From positions 1,798,001-1,862,000 of the forward strand of contig NZ_CP109487.1 of assembly GCF_036227605.1 (NCBI RefSeq): 64,000 nucleotides of DNA, read 5' to 3'. This document shows positions 27,971 to 38,438 of this stretch, piece after piece. Source of the stretch: Streptomyces sp. NBC_01439 (GTDB lineage: Bacteria > Actinomycetota > Actinomycetes > Streptomycetales > Streptomycetaceae). The notes under the pieces are model-generated. The model had not been told where the DNA came from and did not search any database. It saw nothing but the letters and a program-made list of their open reading frames with translations. Positions within the stretch are counted from its first letter, which is position 1; each line of letters starts with the position of its first letter. A program made the translations under genes and the position numbers.

Positions 27971-29209
27971 GCGGACGTTGTTGCTGATGAAGCTGTTCTG
28001 GTACGGGAGTTCGGCGTCCGGGACCGCCAGGTCGAGGTCGGGGAAGCGGGTGAAGAGCCGCTCCAGGGCGATCGTCGCCTCCAGCCGAGCGAGCGGAGCG
28101 CCGGTGCAGTAATGGGCGCCGTGGCCGAAGGCGAGGCTGCGGGCGGCGGTGGGTCGAGTGATGTCGAAGCGGTCGGCGTCCGGCCCGTGGAAGGACGCGT
28201 CGCGGCCCGCCGCGCTGTATCCGGCGAGCACCGGCGTGCCCTGCGGGATCACGGTGCCGTCGACGGTCAGGTCCCGGGTGGGGTAGCGGAACGGAAACCA
28301 GCTGACCGGGGTGTCCCAGCGCAGGGTCTCGTCCACCACGTCCGACCAGGTCGCCTTGGCGTCCAGGACCAGCGCGAGCTGGTCGCGGTGGGTGCACAGG
28401 GCGCGGACCGCGTTGACGATGAGGTTGAGGGTGGTCTCGTGGCCCGCGACGAGCATCAGCCGCATGGTGCCGATGAGTTCGATCCCGGTGAGCCGGTCCC
28501 CGTCGTCCTCGCGGGCGGCGATCAGCGCACTGGTGAGGTCCTCGCCGGGGTTCGCGGCGCGGGCGGCCGCGATCGTGCTGGTCAGGGCCATGAGTTCCTG
28601 GAGGGCGGCCATCTTCTCGGCCGGGGTGAGGTCGGTGGCGATGACCACCTGGTTGGCCAGGTGGTGCAGCCGGCCCCGGTGCTCGGGGTCCACGCCGAGC
28701 AGCTCGCAGATGACGTTCATCGGGAGCGGGAGCGCGAAGTGCTCGTACAGGTCGGCGGTCCCGTCGGGGGATCCGGCCGCGGCCCGCCCGAGGTCGTCGA
28801 GGAGTTCGGCGGTCAGCTCCTCGACGCGCGGCCGCAGCCGTTCGACCTGGCGGACGGTGAAGGCCTTGCCGACCAGCCCGCGCAGGCGGCGGTGGTCGGC
28901 GTCGTCCGCGGTGTGCATGCCCTGGGCGTTGGAGAAGACCCGCAGCGGCCAGTCGGCGGGGATGGTGCCGTCGTGCAGGGCGGGGAAGTGCCGGGCGTTC
29001 TTGGCCACGTCGGGGTGGGCGAGGAACTCCTTCAGCGCGTCGTGTCCCAGGACGACCGCTCCCGGGACCCCACCGGGGAGCACGACCTCCGCCACCGCGC
29101 CGTGCTCGGCGCGCAGCCGGGCGTTGAGGGCGTGCGGGCAGCCGCCGGCGGGGTCGATCACGTAGGGGGTGCTCTGGCCCTGCGGGACGGGTGAGATGTG
29201 GGACGACAA
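27926..29209 (-). CDS. Cytochrome P450
   Basis: Encodes 427 residues of a soluble bacterial P450. The heme ligand cysteine is in FGHGAHYCTGAPLARLEA, the I-helix oxygen-binding motif is AGHETT in MLVAGHETTLNLI, and the ExxR is ETLR in VVDETLRWDTPVS. It probably hydroxylates a secondary-metabolite or xenobiotic substrate, using ferredoxin and reductase encoded elsewhere. Translation appears to begin at TTG 29209, six bases after GGAGAA; no ATG or GTG fits. It is divergent from the SDR gene. Confidence 0.9.
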   Translation of the reverse strand: MSSHISPVPQGQSTPYVIDPAGGCPHALNARLRAEHGAVAEVVLPGGVPGAVVLGHDALKEFLAHPDVAKNARHFPALHDGTIPADWPLRVFSNAQGMHTADDADHRRLRGLVGKAFTVRQVERLRPRVEELTAELLDDLGRAAAGSPDGTADLYEHFALPLPMNVICELLGVDPEHRGRLHHLANQVVIATDLTPAEKMAALQELMALTSTIAAARAANPGEDLTSALIAAREDDGDRLTGIELIGTMRLMLVAGHETTLNLIVNAVRALCTHRDQLALVLDAKATWSDVVDETLRWDTPVSWFPFRYPTRDLTVDGTVIPQGTPVLAGYSAAGRDASFHGPDADRFDITRPTAARSLAFGHGAHYCTGAPLARLEATIALERLFTRFPDLDLAVPDAELPYQNSFISNNVRSLPVRPGRQATAAS

Positions 29210-29414
29210 GCCGGTTCTCCTGATCTGATGGACGAGACTCGGTCAACAGTGCGGCCTCGGGGGCGGGTTGGACAAGTCCGTTGCCGTCCCGTCCCAGAAC
29301 CGGCCGGAGGCGGCACCCGCGGTGGCGGCGGCCCGGGCGATGGGACCCGGCGGCTCTGGTGGCCGACGGGCCGTTTGCCGTCGGCAGCGGCGGTGTCCGT
29401 CATAGGGTCGGGGC

Positions 29415-30338
29415 ATGCCGGAAACACAGCGGACTCTTGAAGGCAGGGTGGCCCTCGTGGCCGGGGCGACGCGCGGCGCGGGCCGGGGCATCGCGGTCCA
29501 GTTGGGTGCGCGGGGTGCGACCGTGTACGTGTCGGGGCGCAGCACCCGGGGCAGACGTTCGGAGTACGACCGGCCCGAGACAATCGAGGAGACGGCCGAG
29601 CTGGTCACCGCGGCGGGCGGCCGGGGCGTCCCGGTGGTCGCCGACCACCTGGTGCCGGCGGAGGTCGAGGCCCTGGTCGGACGGATCGACGCGGAACAGG
29701 GCCGGCTGGACGTCCTGGTCAATGACGTCTGGGGCGGGGAGCTGCTCTTCGAGTGGGAGAGCACGGTCTGGGAGCACGACCTGGACAAGGGGCTGCGACT
29801 GATGCGGCTGGCCGTGGAGACCCACGCGATCACCAGCCATTTCGCGGTGCCGTTGCTGCTGCGCGAGCCGGGCGGGCTGGTGGTGGAGATGACGGACGGA
29901 ACCGCCGAGTACAACGCCAGTCGCTACCGGGTGTCCTTCTTCTACGACATCGCCAAGTCCTCGGTGTTGCGCATGGCGTTCGCGCTGGGGCACGAGCTGG
30001 GGCCGCGGGGCGCCACGGCGGTGGCACTGACGCCGGGCTGGCTGCGCTCGGAGATGATGCTCGACACCTTCGGGGTGACGGAGGCGAACTGGCGGGACGC
30101 ATTGGCGAAGGTCCCGCACTTCGCCATCTCCGAGACCCCGTCGTACGTGGGCCGGGCGGTCGCGGCCCTCGCCACGGACCCGGAGGTGGCCCGCTGGAAC
30201 GGCCGGTCCCTCTCCAGCGGGCAGCTCGCCCGGGAGTACGGCTTCACGGACCTCGACGGCAGCCGCCCGGACGCCTGGCGCTACATGGTCGAGGTCCAGG
30301 ACCCGGACCGCCCCGCGGACACCACGGGCTACCGCTGA
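29415..30338 (+). CDS. Short-chain dehydrogenase/reductase (DHRS1-like)
   Basis: Encodes 307 residues of a classical SDR. The NAD(P) motif is AGATRGAGRGIA, and NDVWGGELLFEWESTVWEHDLDKGL is the region typical of the DHRS1-like subgroup. The catalytic Tyr and Lys lie in SFFYDIAKSSVLRMA. After the core it has a tail ending in WRYMVEVQDPDRPADTTGYR. It reduces or oxidises a carbonyl substrate not identifiable here. An 8-bp inverted repeat at 29362-29385 and a TAGGGT box just before the ATG suggest a regulated leaderless promoter. Confidence 0.85.
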   Translation: MPETQRTLEGRVALVAGATRGAGRGIAVQLGARGATVYVSGRSTRGRRSEYDRPETIEETAELVTAAGGRGVPVVADHLVPAEVEALVGRIDAEQGRLDVLVNDVWGGELLFEWESTVWEHDLDKGLRLMRLAVETHAITSHFAVPLLLREPGGLVVEMTDGTAEYNASRYRVSFFYDIAKSSVLRMAFALGHELGPRGATAVALTPGWLRSEMMLDTFGVTEANWRDALAKVPHFAISETPSYVGRAVAALATDPEVARWNGRSLSSGQLAREYGFTDLDGSRPDAWRYMVEVQDPDRPADTTGYR

Positions 30339-30376
30339 CCGGTCCGTCCCGCCCGTTCCTGCCCGTCCCGGACCGG
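30339..30376. terminator. Hairpin terminator candidate
   Basis: CCGGTCCG at 30339-30346 pairs with CGGACCGG at 30369-30376 directly after the SDR stop, ahead of the convergent TetR gene. The loop is 22 bases, so this is weaker than the other terminators. Confidence 0.45.
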
Positions 30377-30398
30377 CGCGGGCGGGCAGGACGCCGGG

Positions 30399-31163
30399 TC
30401 AGCGCGCGGGTCGGGAGTCGACGAGGCGGGCCAGGCCGTCGAGGACGCACTGGAGACCGAAGGTCCAGAGCGTCTGCGGGTGGTATCCGGCGACCGCCGC
30501 ACCCACCCTTCCGGCGAGCGGGTAGCGCTCGGGGTCCAGCGCCCGGGCCAGCAGCGGCTCGCTGACGGCCCACCAGTCCTCCTGGCTCTGGCGACTGTTG
30601 TGCGCCGCGTCGTCGGCGACCCCCAGGGCGTGCGCGTGGACGAAGCCGAGGAGGTGGGCCAGGCCCGCGTCCATCTCGACGTCGGTGAGGCCGATGCCCT
30701 CGAAGGCCGCCAGCTCGTACTCGTACTTCCCGATGACTCCGGGCCCCAGCGGCGGGCGGGTGACCGCCAGGTCCGCGATCCAGGGGTGGCGGGCGAGCAG
30801 GTCGCGGTTGTCCTCGGCCACGCGGGTGACCTCGATCTGCCACGGGTCCCGCGCGCCGGGCGGCCGGCGCTCCATGCGCTCGTACGCCCCGTCCAGCATC
30901 AGGTCGAGGAGTTCGGCCTTGCCGGGGACGTACGTGTAGAGGGTCATGGGCGTCACGGCCAGCCGCTGGGCCAGGGCGCGCATGGTGAGCGCGGCCAGTC
31001 CGGCCTCGTCGGCGAGTTCGGTCGCGGCCCGGACCACGGCGTCGACGGTGAGGCCCTGCCGCGGGCCGCGCCGGCCCGGCCGGGCCGACTGTTGCCCCCG
31101 CTCCCGCCACAGCAGCTCCAGCGTACGGACGGGGTCGCCCGCCCCACTGCGGTCCTTCGCCAT
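30399..31163 (-). CDS. TetR-family regulator with TetR-like C-terminal domain
   Basis: Encodes 254 residues. The helix-turn-helix is LTMRALAQRLAVTPMTLYTYVPGKAELLDLML. The C-terminal part (WIADLAVTRPPLGPGVIGKYEYELAAFEGIGL, followed by FVHAHALGVADDAA) matches the drug-binding domain of tetracycline-repressor-like regulators. It is divergent from the UvrA-like resistance ATPase, and a strong inverted repeat lies between them. The simplest reading is drug-inducible repression of that ATPase gene. Confidence 0.87.
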   Translation of the reverse strand: MAKDRSGAGDPVRTLELLWRERGQQSARPGRRGPRQGLTVDAVVRAATELADEAGLAALTMRALAQRLAVTPMTLYTYVPGKAELLDLMLDGAYERMERRPPGARDPWQIEVTRVAEDNRDLLARHPWIADLAVTRPPLGPGVIGKYEYELAAFEGIGLTDVEMDAGLAHLLGFVHAHALGVADDAAHNSRQSQEDWWAVSEPLLARALDPERYPLAGRVGAAVAGYHPQTLWTFGLQCVLDGLARLVDSRPAR

Positions 31164-31194
31164 GTGCGGTCCTCCAAGCGCGTGGCCCATAAAT

Positions 31195-31220
31195 CACTGT
31201 ACGACGTATAGAGTACAGTG
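31195..31220. promoter_or_regulatory. Divergent operator, 8-bp inverted repeat
   Basis: CACTGTAC at 31195-31202 is mirrored by GTACAGTG at 31213-31220, with a 10-bp spacer that contains a TATAGA -10-like box. It lies between the TetR gene and the UvrA-like gene and is the likely repressor-binding site. Confidence 0.7.
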
Positions 31221-31259
31221 TAGAAAGTAAGCTCCAGACACCGCCACGCGAGGAGTTCC

Positions 31260-33521
<2,262 letters not shown>

Positions 33522-33696
33522 CCCGGCGCCGGACGCCGGACGCCTTGCGTACGCTGCGCACGGCGTCCGCAGCGTCGGTTGGGCCGGCCGCCCGTCAGCA
33601 GACGAACGGACGCGCCCACGGCGCACCCGTGGAAGCTGCGCGAGGAGCACTTCGGCCACGGACTCCAGCGGGTCCCGGACGGCCCGGAGGCGCGGC

Positions 33697-34815
33697 TCAG
33701 CCTCGACCGAGGTCCTGCGGCGGCGGCAGACGCAGTTCGCGGTCCCCCCCGAGCGGGGCGAAGAAGCGCTCCACGTCGGCGTCGGTCACCTCGGCCAGGG
33801 TGGCCGGCGACCAGTGCGGATCGCGGTCCTTGTCGACGACCTGCGCCCGGATGCCCTCGACCAGGTCGGGCGCGGTCAGCCCGTTGCAGGAGACCCGGAA
33901 CTCCTGGGCCAGCACCCGCTCCAGCGGGCCGAGCTCCGCGGCCCGGCGCAGTGCGGCGAGGGTGACCTTGAGGGCGGTCGGGGACTTGGCCAAGATCGTC
34001 TCGGCGGCTTCCTCGGCGGCGGGCTCCCCCTGGCCGAGCAACCGCTCCACGATCTCCTCGACGGTGGCGGCCGCGTAGCAGTGGTCGATCCAGCCGCGCC
34101 GGTCGGCGAGTTCACCGGGCCCGGGGGTGGCGGCGTACCGCGGGAGCACCTCACGGGCGGGTGCCCCGGCCAGGGCGGCGGTCAGCTCCGGGAGCCGGTC
34201 GGCCGGTACGAAGTGGTCGGCGAGCCCGCACAGCAGCGCGTCGGCGGCGCCGACCGCCGTGCCGGTGAGGGCGAGGTGGGTGCCGAGTTCGCCGGGCGCA
34301 CGGCCGAGCAGGTAGGTGCCGCCGACGTCGGGCACGAAGCCGATGCCGGTCTCGGGCATGGCCACGCGGGAGCGTTCGGTGACGATCCGGACCGATCCGT
34401 GGGCGGAGACGCCGACGCCGCCGCCCATGGTGATGCCGTCCATGAGGGCCACGTACGGCTTGGGGTAGCGGGCGATGCGGGCGTTGAGCCGGTACTCGTC
34501 GCGCCAGAAACCGGCGGATGCGGTGTTCCCGGCCTTGGCGTCGTCGTGGATGGCCCGGATGTCCCCGCCCGCGCACAGGCCGCGCTCACCGGCGCCGCGC
34601 ATCAGGACCTGATGGACGGCGGGATCGGCCGCCCATGCGGCGAGGGCTTCGTCGATGCGGATCACCATGGGGCGGGTGAGGGCGTTGAGGGCTTTGGGGC
34701 GGTTGAGGGTGACCACCCCGGTCCGGCCTTCGATGTGGAGCAGCACGGTGTCCGCGTCGTCGGGCTGCGGGGCTTCGGCCCGCGGGTCTTCGGCCTGCGC
34801 GTCTTCGGTCTTCAC
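33697..34815 (-). CDS. Enoyl-CoA hydratase/isomerase, 3-hydroxyisobutyryl-CoA hydrolase-like
   Basis: Encodes 372 residues of the crotonase fold (VVTLNRPKALNAL, GLCAGGDIRAIHDD, YVALMDGITMGGGVGVSAHG, MPETGIGFVPDVGGTYLL). Length and the C-terminal extension match the 3-hydroxyisobutyryl-CoA hydrolase group used in valine breakdown. The first 20 residues come from an imperfect 15-bp tandem (TCTTCGG units). The start is uncertain: GTG 34815 is used, and ATG 34854 is possible. It is divergent from the DHFR-like gene. Confidence 0.82.
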   Translation of the reverse strand: MKTEDAQAEDPRAEAPQPDDADTVLLHIEGRTGVVTLNRPKALNALTRPMVIRIDEALAAWAADPAVHQVLMRGAGERGLCAGGDIRAIHDDAKAGNTASAGFWRDEYRLNARIARYPKPYVALMDGITMGGGVGVSAHGSVRIVTERSRVAMPETGIGFVPDVGGTYLLGRAPGELGTHLALTGTAVGAADALLCGLADHFVPADRLPELTAALAGAPAREVLPRYAATPGPGELADRRGWIDHCYAAATVEEIVERLLGQGEPAAEEAAETILAKSPTALKVTLAALRRAAELGPLERVLAQEFRVSCNGLTAPDLVEGIRAQVVDKDRDPHWSPATLAEVTDADVERFFAPLGGDRELRLPPPQDLGRG

Positions 34816-34885
34816 ACCGGCCAGTATCACCGTGGCCCGCGCCGCTCCCGGCATCGGGCGCTCCCGGGGCGTACCGTGGTCGGCC

Positions 34886-35449
34886 ATGCGGAAGATCGTG
34901 CTGATGGCCGGGGTGTCGCTCGACGGGTTCATCGAGGGGCCGGACCGGGACATCGGCTGGCACCAGGTCGACGAAGAGCTGCACCAGCACATGAACGACG
35001 TGCTCCGCCCGATGGGCGGTTTCCTCAGCGGGCGCGTGACGCACCAGCTGATGGCGGACTACTGGCCGACCGCCGACGCCGATCCGGCGAACGCCGGCAC
35101 GGTGGCCGAGTTCGCGGAGATCTGGCGGTCCAAGCCCAAGTACGTGTACTCGCGCACCCTGCGGTCGGCCGAGTGGAACACCACGGTCGTGCGGGACGTC
35201 GTGCCCGAGGAGGTCGCCGCGCTCAGGGCGGCCCCGGGCGGCGACCTGACGCTGAGCGGGGCCGATCTCGCCGCCTCCTTCCTGCGCCAGGACCTGGTGG
35301 ACGCCTACCGGATCTACGTGCACCCGGTGCGGATCGGGCGCGGCACGCCGCTCTTCCCCACCCTCGACCACGCTCCGGTGACCCTGCGGCACACGGACAC
35401 CCACACCTTCGGCAACGGCGTCGTCCTGCTGCGCTACGAGCGCGCCTAG
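34886..35449 (+). CDS. Dihydrofolate-reductase-like (RibD C-terminal type) protein
   Basis: Encodes 187 residues of the RibD C-terminal/YwjB-like reductase family (IVLMAGVSLDGFIEGPDRDIGWH, FLSGRVTHQLMADYW, YVYSRTLRSAEWNTTVV, VHPVRIGRGTPLFP). It probably uses NADPH; its substrate is unknown. The ATG at 34886 is preceded by TACCGT and no ribosome site. The TAG stop (35447-35449) is part of the CTAG that was the insertion target for the MITE immediately downstream. Confidence 0.85.
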   Translation: MRKIVLMAGVSLDGFIEGPDRDIGWHQVDEELHQHMNDVLRPMGGFLSGRVTHQLMADYWPTADADPANAGTVAEFAEIWRSKPKYVYSRTLRSAEWNTTVVRDVVPEEVAALRAAPGGDLTLSGADLAASFLRQDLVDAYRIYVHPVRIGRGTPLFPTLDHAPVTLRHTDTHTFGNGVVLLRYERA

Positions 35450-35606
35450 TGCTGTGGCCGGAAAGGTTTGCCGGTTCGCGGCGTTCGGTGCGGTGCATCG
35501 CAAGGCGGAAGGCCGCGGCTCGTACTGGACGTACTTGCGCGGTCCGACAACGCGGCGAGGTGCCGTACCGGGCGTCGTGAGCCGGTGAACCTTTCCGGCC
35601 ACAGCA
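35450..35606. mobile_element. 157-bp MITE flanked by CTAG
   Basis: The element has 25-bp terminal inverted repeats with two mismatches (beginning TGCTGTGGCCGGAAAGGTT at each end). It is flanked by CTAG at 35446-35449 and 35607-35610. It has no coding capacity. The inner sequence is GC-rich and unrelated to the adjacent IS. Four-base CTAG duplication fits mobilisation by an IS701- or IS5-type transposase, but the ends differ from those of the IS next to it, so its helper is not identified. Confidence 0.75.
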
Positions 35607-35610
35607 CTAG

Positions 35611-37052
35611 TAGGGCTTGGTCAGGTTGGGGTTGGTGTGGGTATGCCGCGGTGGCAGGTGGGGCATGCGCCGGTCCATGTCGCGAGGAGGGTTTGTAGCT
35701 CGCGGACGACTTGGTAGAGGCTCAGGCCGGCGCCATGTCTTTTGGGGCTCTGGCCAGTCGTTGCAGGGTGCAGAAGGCGTGGGCGACGGATACGAGGGTG
35801 ACGTGGTGGTGCCATCCGTTCCAGGTGCGTCCCTCGAAGTGGGCAAGTCCCAGGGCCTGTTTCATCTCGCGGTAGTCGTGCTCGATGCGCCAGCGGAGCT
35901 TGGCCAGGCGGACCAGGGTGGTCAGCGGGGTGTCGGCGGGCAGGTCGGAGAGCCAGAACTGAACGGGTTCGCCCTGGTCGGCCGGCCACTCGGCCAGCAG
36001 CCAGCATGCGGGCAGTTCCGGGCCCTCGACCGTGTGGCGGACCTCGCGACCGGCAGGCCGGATCCGCAAGGCCACGAACCGCGAGTACATCCGCTTGAAG
36101 CCGCTGCGGCCGGTGCCGGGCCGGGAGCCCTCACGCCATTGCACTGGCTTCGCCGTCTTCCGGCCGGCCGCGATGACCAGCTGTTTCACCGACTGCGGCT
36201 TGTCCGGGTACTTCGCCACGGGTGGCCGTCCGTTCCCGGAGTAGGGCTCGGTCACCGGCACGGCTTCGCCGGGCTGGGCCGAGAGGGTGGTGGAGATCCC
36301 CACCATGTAGTTGAGGCCGCGGGCCTGCAGGCCGTGCCGGAATGCCGCCGCGTCTCCGTATCCGGCGTCCGCGACGGCCAGCGGCACCTCGATGCCCCAC
36401 GAGCGGGTCTCATCCAGCATGTCCAGGGCCAGCTGCCATTTCTCCACATGCCCGGTGTCGTCGGGAATGCCGCAGGCGGTGCGGCGGGCGACCTTGGCCG
36501 GGTCCGCCTTCGGCGAGGCGGGGTCCCAGGCCTCGGGCTGGAACAGCCGCCAGTTGACCGCCACCGAGGCGTGGTCCGAGGCCAGGTGCAGGGAGACGCC
36601 CACCTGGCAGTTGGTGACCTTGCCCGCAGTGCCGGTGTACTGCCGCGAGACACACGCCGAGGCATTGCCGTCCTTGAGGAAGCCGGTGTCATCGAAGATC
36701 AGCACGGTGGGCCGGATCGCCTTCTCCATGCTCCAGGCCAGCCGGGCCCGCACATGCGCGGGGTCCCACGGGCTGGTGGTGATGAAGTGGGCCAGGGCCT
36801 GACGGTTCCCGTCCTCGCCCAGCCGGGCGGCCATCGGCTCGACCGACTTGCGCTGCCCGTCCGTGAGCAGGCCCCGCAGGTAAACCCGCCCCCACCGACG
36901 CTGATCCTTACGCGCGAACGGCTCGAAAACCTCCGCCGCGAAGTCCTCCAACTCGCCACGTACAGCTGCAATTTCCTCCGGCGTCACACGTCTTGAACGA
37001 CTCACCGAGCCCTTAGGACACGCAACACCAGCCCCAACCTGACCAAGCCCTA
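35611..37052 (-). mobile_element. Complete IS701-family insertion sequence, 1442 bp
   Basis: The terminal inverted repeats match at 27 of 28 positions (beginning TAGGGCTTGGTCAGG at each end). It is flanked by CTAG on both sides (35607-35610 and 37053-37056), a four-base YTAR-type target duplication. It carries one intact transposase gene on the minus strand. The left CTAG is shared with the MITE, so the two elements are stacked in tandem. Confidence 0.9.
35722..37005 (-). CDS. IS701-family transposase
   Basis: Encodes 427 residues of a DDE transposase in the IS4/IS701 group. The acidic triad is visible as Asp in LIFDDTGFLKDG, Asp in VPLAVADAGYGD and Glu in LRWRIEHDYREMKQALGLAHFEGR. The GTG at 37005 is the only good start inside the element; a longer frame reaching beyond the right end is a shadow. 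The gene is full length without stops, so the IS may be active. Confidence 0.9.
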   Translation of the reverse strand: MSRSRRVTPEEIAAVRGELEDFAAEVFEPFARKDQRRWGRVYLRGLLTDGQRKSVEPMAARLGEDGNRQALAHFITTSPWDPAHVRARLAWSMEKAIRPTVLIFDDTGFLKDGNASACVSRQYTGTAGKVTNCQVGVSLHLASDHASVAVNWRLFQPEAWDPASPKADPAKVARRTACGIPDDTGHVEKWQLALDMLDETRSWGIEVPLAVADAGYGDAAAFRHGLQARGLNYMVGISTTLSAQPGEAVPVTEPYSGNGRPPVAKYPDKPQSVKQLVIAAGRKTAKPVQWREGSRPGTGRSGFKRMYSRFVALRIRPAGREVRHTVEGPELPACWLLAEWPADQGEPVQFWLSDLPADTPLTTLVRLAKLRWRIEHDYREMKQALGLAHFEGRTWNGWHHHVTLVSVAHAFCTLQRLARAPKDMAPA

Positions 37053-37628
37053 CTAGGCCGTCGCGGCCCGGTCGCGGGGGCGGGCCCGATGGTCCTGCCA
37101 CGCGGCCAGGGCCTCGGCGCGGGCCCCGTCCGGGTGCTGGGCGTGCCAGGCGCGCAGGAACCGGTTGAACTCGAACTGCACGCCCACCTCCTGGGGTTCG
37201 GCAGCCCGGGTGCGGGTCGCGTGCCAGTGCGCGACGGCCTCGGCGAGGGTGTGCCCCGCGTGCTGGGCGATGTAGTCGCGCATGAAGGCGTCGAAGTGGA
37301 AGCCGGGTCCGATCTCGCGGACGAAGTACGCGCGCAGCACCTGGCTGCAGCGCTGGCCCGGCGGGATCACGGTCGCGCCGCTGATGGGGGCGGTGAGCTG
37401 GCGCCCGGCGCGCCGGGGTGCGGGGGCCGCCGGGGCGGCGGGCGCGGGAAGTCCGTCGAGGGCGGCGGCGAGCCGTGCGGTGACGACTGCTTTGCCACCG
37501 CGGGCCGGGAGGCCCATTTCCCGTGCGAGGGCGCCCAGTTCGGCCAGCGTCCAATACCAGCGCAGCAGCTCGGTCCCGCTCAGTGCGGGCGTCAGGGCGG
37601 GCCGGGATTCCCTTGTATTCGTACTCAC
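37053..37628 (-). CDS. SAP-domain / DUF6434-like protein
   Basis: Encodes 191 residues. The first 50 or so resemble a SAP-type helix-extended-helix DNA-binding motif (WYWTLAELGALAREMGLPARGGKAVVTARLAAAL). The following part (GQRCSQVLRAYFVREIGPGFHFDAFMRDYI, TLAEAVAHWHAT) recalls a domain I know from memory as DUF6434. It ends with RDRAATA. The TAG stop is read from the right-hand CTAG of the IS target duplication, so the insertion left the gene intact. GTG 37628 is the start. Confidence 0.65.
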   Translation of the reverse strand: MSTNTRESRPALTPALSGTELLRWYWTLAELGALAREMGLPARGGKAVVTARLAAALDGLPAPAAPAAPAPRRAGRQLTAPISGATVIPPGQRCSQVLRAYFVREIGPGFHFDAFMRDYIAQHAGHTLAEAVAHWHATRTRAAEPQEVGVQFEFNRFLRAWHAQHPDGARAEALAAWQDHRARPRDRAATA

Positions 37629-37748
37629 GTTCCCATCTTAGGGGCGGGTGAATCCGGCGAGAGGGACAGGAGGGCCAGGAGGGCCGGGGAAATCGGCGGA
37701 CCGCCTTGTAAATTGCGCGCCATGCCCCACTTTGCCGGAGGAGACCTC

Positions 37749-38330
37749 ATGACCGCCGAACCCCACCGCCTCACTCTCGGCGGGGACACCGCCCTGGTCC
37801 TCATCGACCTCCAGACGGGCATCCTCGAGCGGCCCGCCGCGAAGCCCACCCCCGAGATCCTGGGGAAGGGGATCGCGCTCGCCGAGGCGTTCCGCGCCCA
37901 CCGGCTGCCCGTGGTCCTGGTCAAGGTGGCGTGGTCCCCGGACGGCGGCGACCTGCCCACTGCGAACGTCGACCGCCCCGGCCCGGCCGCCGCCCCGCCC
38001 GCCGCCTTCTCCGAGATCCCGGCCGAGCTGGCCGCCCTCGGGGACGTGGTCGTCACCAAACGCCACTGGGGCGCCTTCACCGGTACCGAGCTCGACCTCC
38101 AGCTGCGCCGCCGCGGCATCCACCGGATCGTGCTGGCCGGCATCTCCACCAGCGTCGGCGTCGAGTCCACCGCCCGTACGGCGTGGGAACTCAGCTACGA
38201 CCTGGTCTTCGCGGAGGACGCCACCGCCGACACCGACCCCGACTCCCACGCCCACACCTTCGGCAAGATCTTCCCGCGCATCGGCAGGGTCAGCACGACG
38301 GACGAGATCATCGCGGCCCTGGACTCCTGA
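37749..38330 (+). CDS. Isochorismatase-like cysteine hydrolase
   Basis: Encodes 193 residues of the isochorismatase/nicotinamidase superfamily. The first catalytic Asp is in ALVLIDLQTGIL and the Lys in VVTKRHWGAFTGTELDLQLRRRG. The third position, usually Cys, falls in VLAGISTSVGVESTARTAWE, where the sequence has Ser-Val rather than the usual Cys, so catalysis may differ or be lost. ATG 37749 follows GGAGG at seven bases. The reaction is not known. Confidence 0.82.
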   Translation: MTAEPHRLTLGGDTALVLIDLQTGILERPAAKPTPEILGKGIALAEAFRAHRLPVVLVKVAWSPDGGDLPTANVDRPGPAAAPPAAFSEIPAELAALGDVVVTKRHWGAFTGTELDLQLRRRGIHRIVLAGISTSVGVESTARTAWELSYDLVFAEDATADTDPDSHAHTFGKIFPRIGRVSTTDEIIAALDS

Positions 38331-38438
38331 CCGGCAGATCCCCGGGTGCTTCCCGCAGCGGCCCCGCGGCCGGGGGCGGTTCACCCGTAACCGAGCGGGC
38401 GCCCGCGGGTTAGCAGCGAGGAAGGCGAGGGGGTTCTC

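Noticed and set aside
33579..33720. Possible gene fragment after the UvrA-like gene (HPWKLREEHFGHGLQRVPDG)
   Set aside because: Short, no recognised family, and it runs into the antisense of the enoyl-CoA hydratase; too little to call.
37005..37554. N-terminal extension of the transposase frame beyond the IS right end
   Set aside because: It crosses the inverted repeat and the CTAG target duplication into the SAP-domain gene, so it cannot belong to the element.
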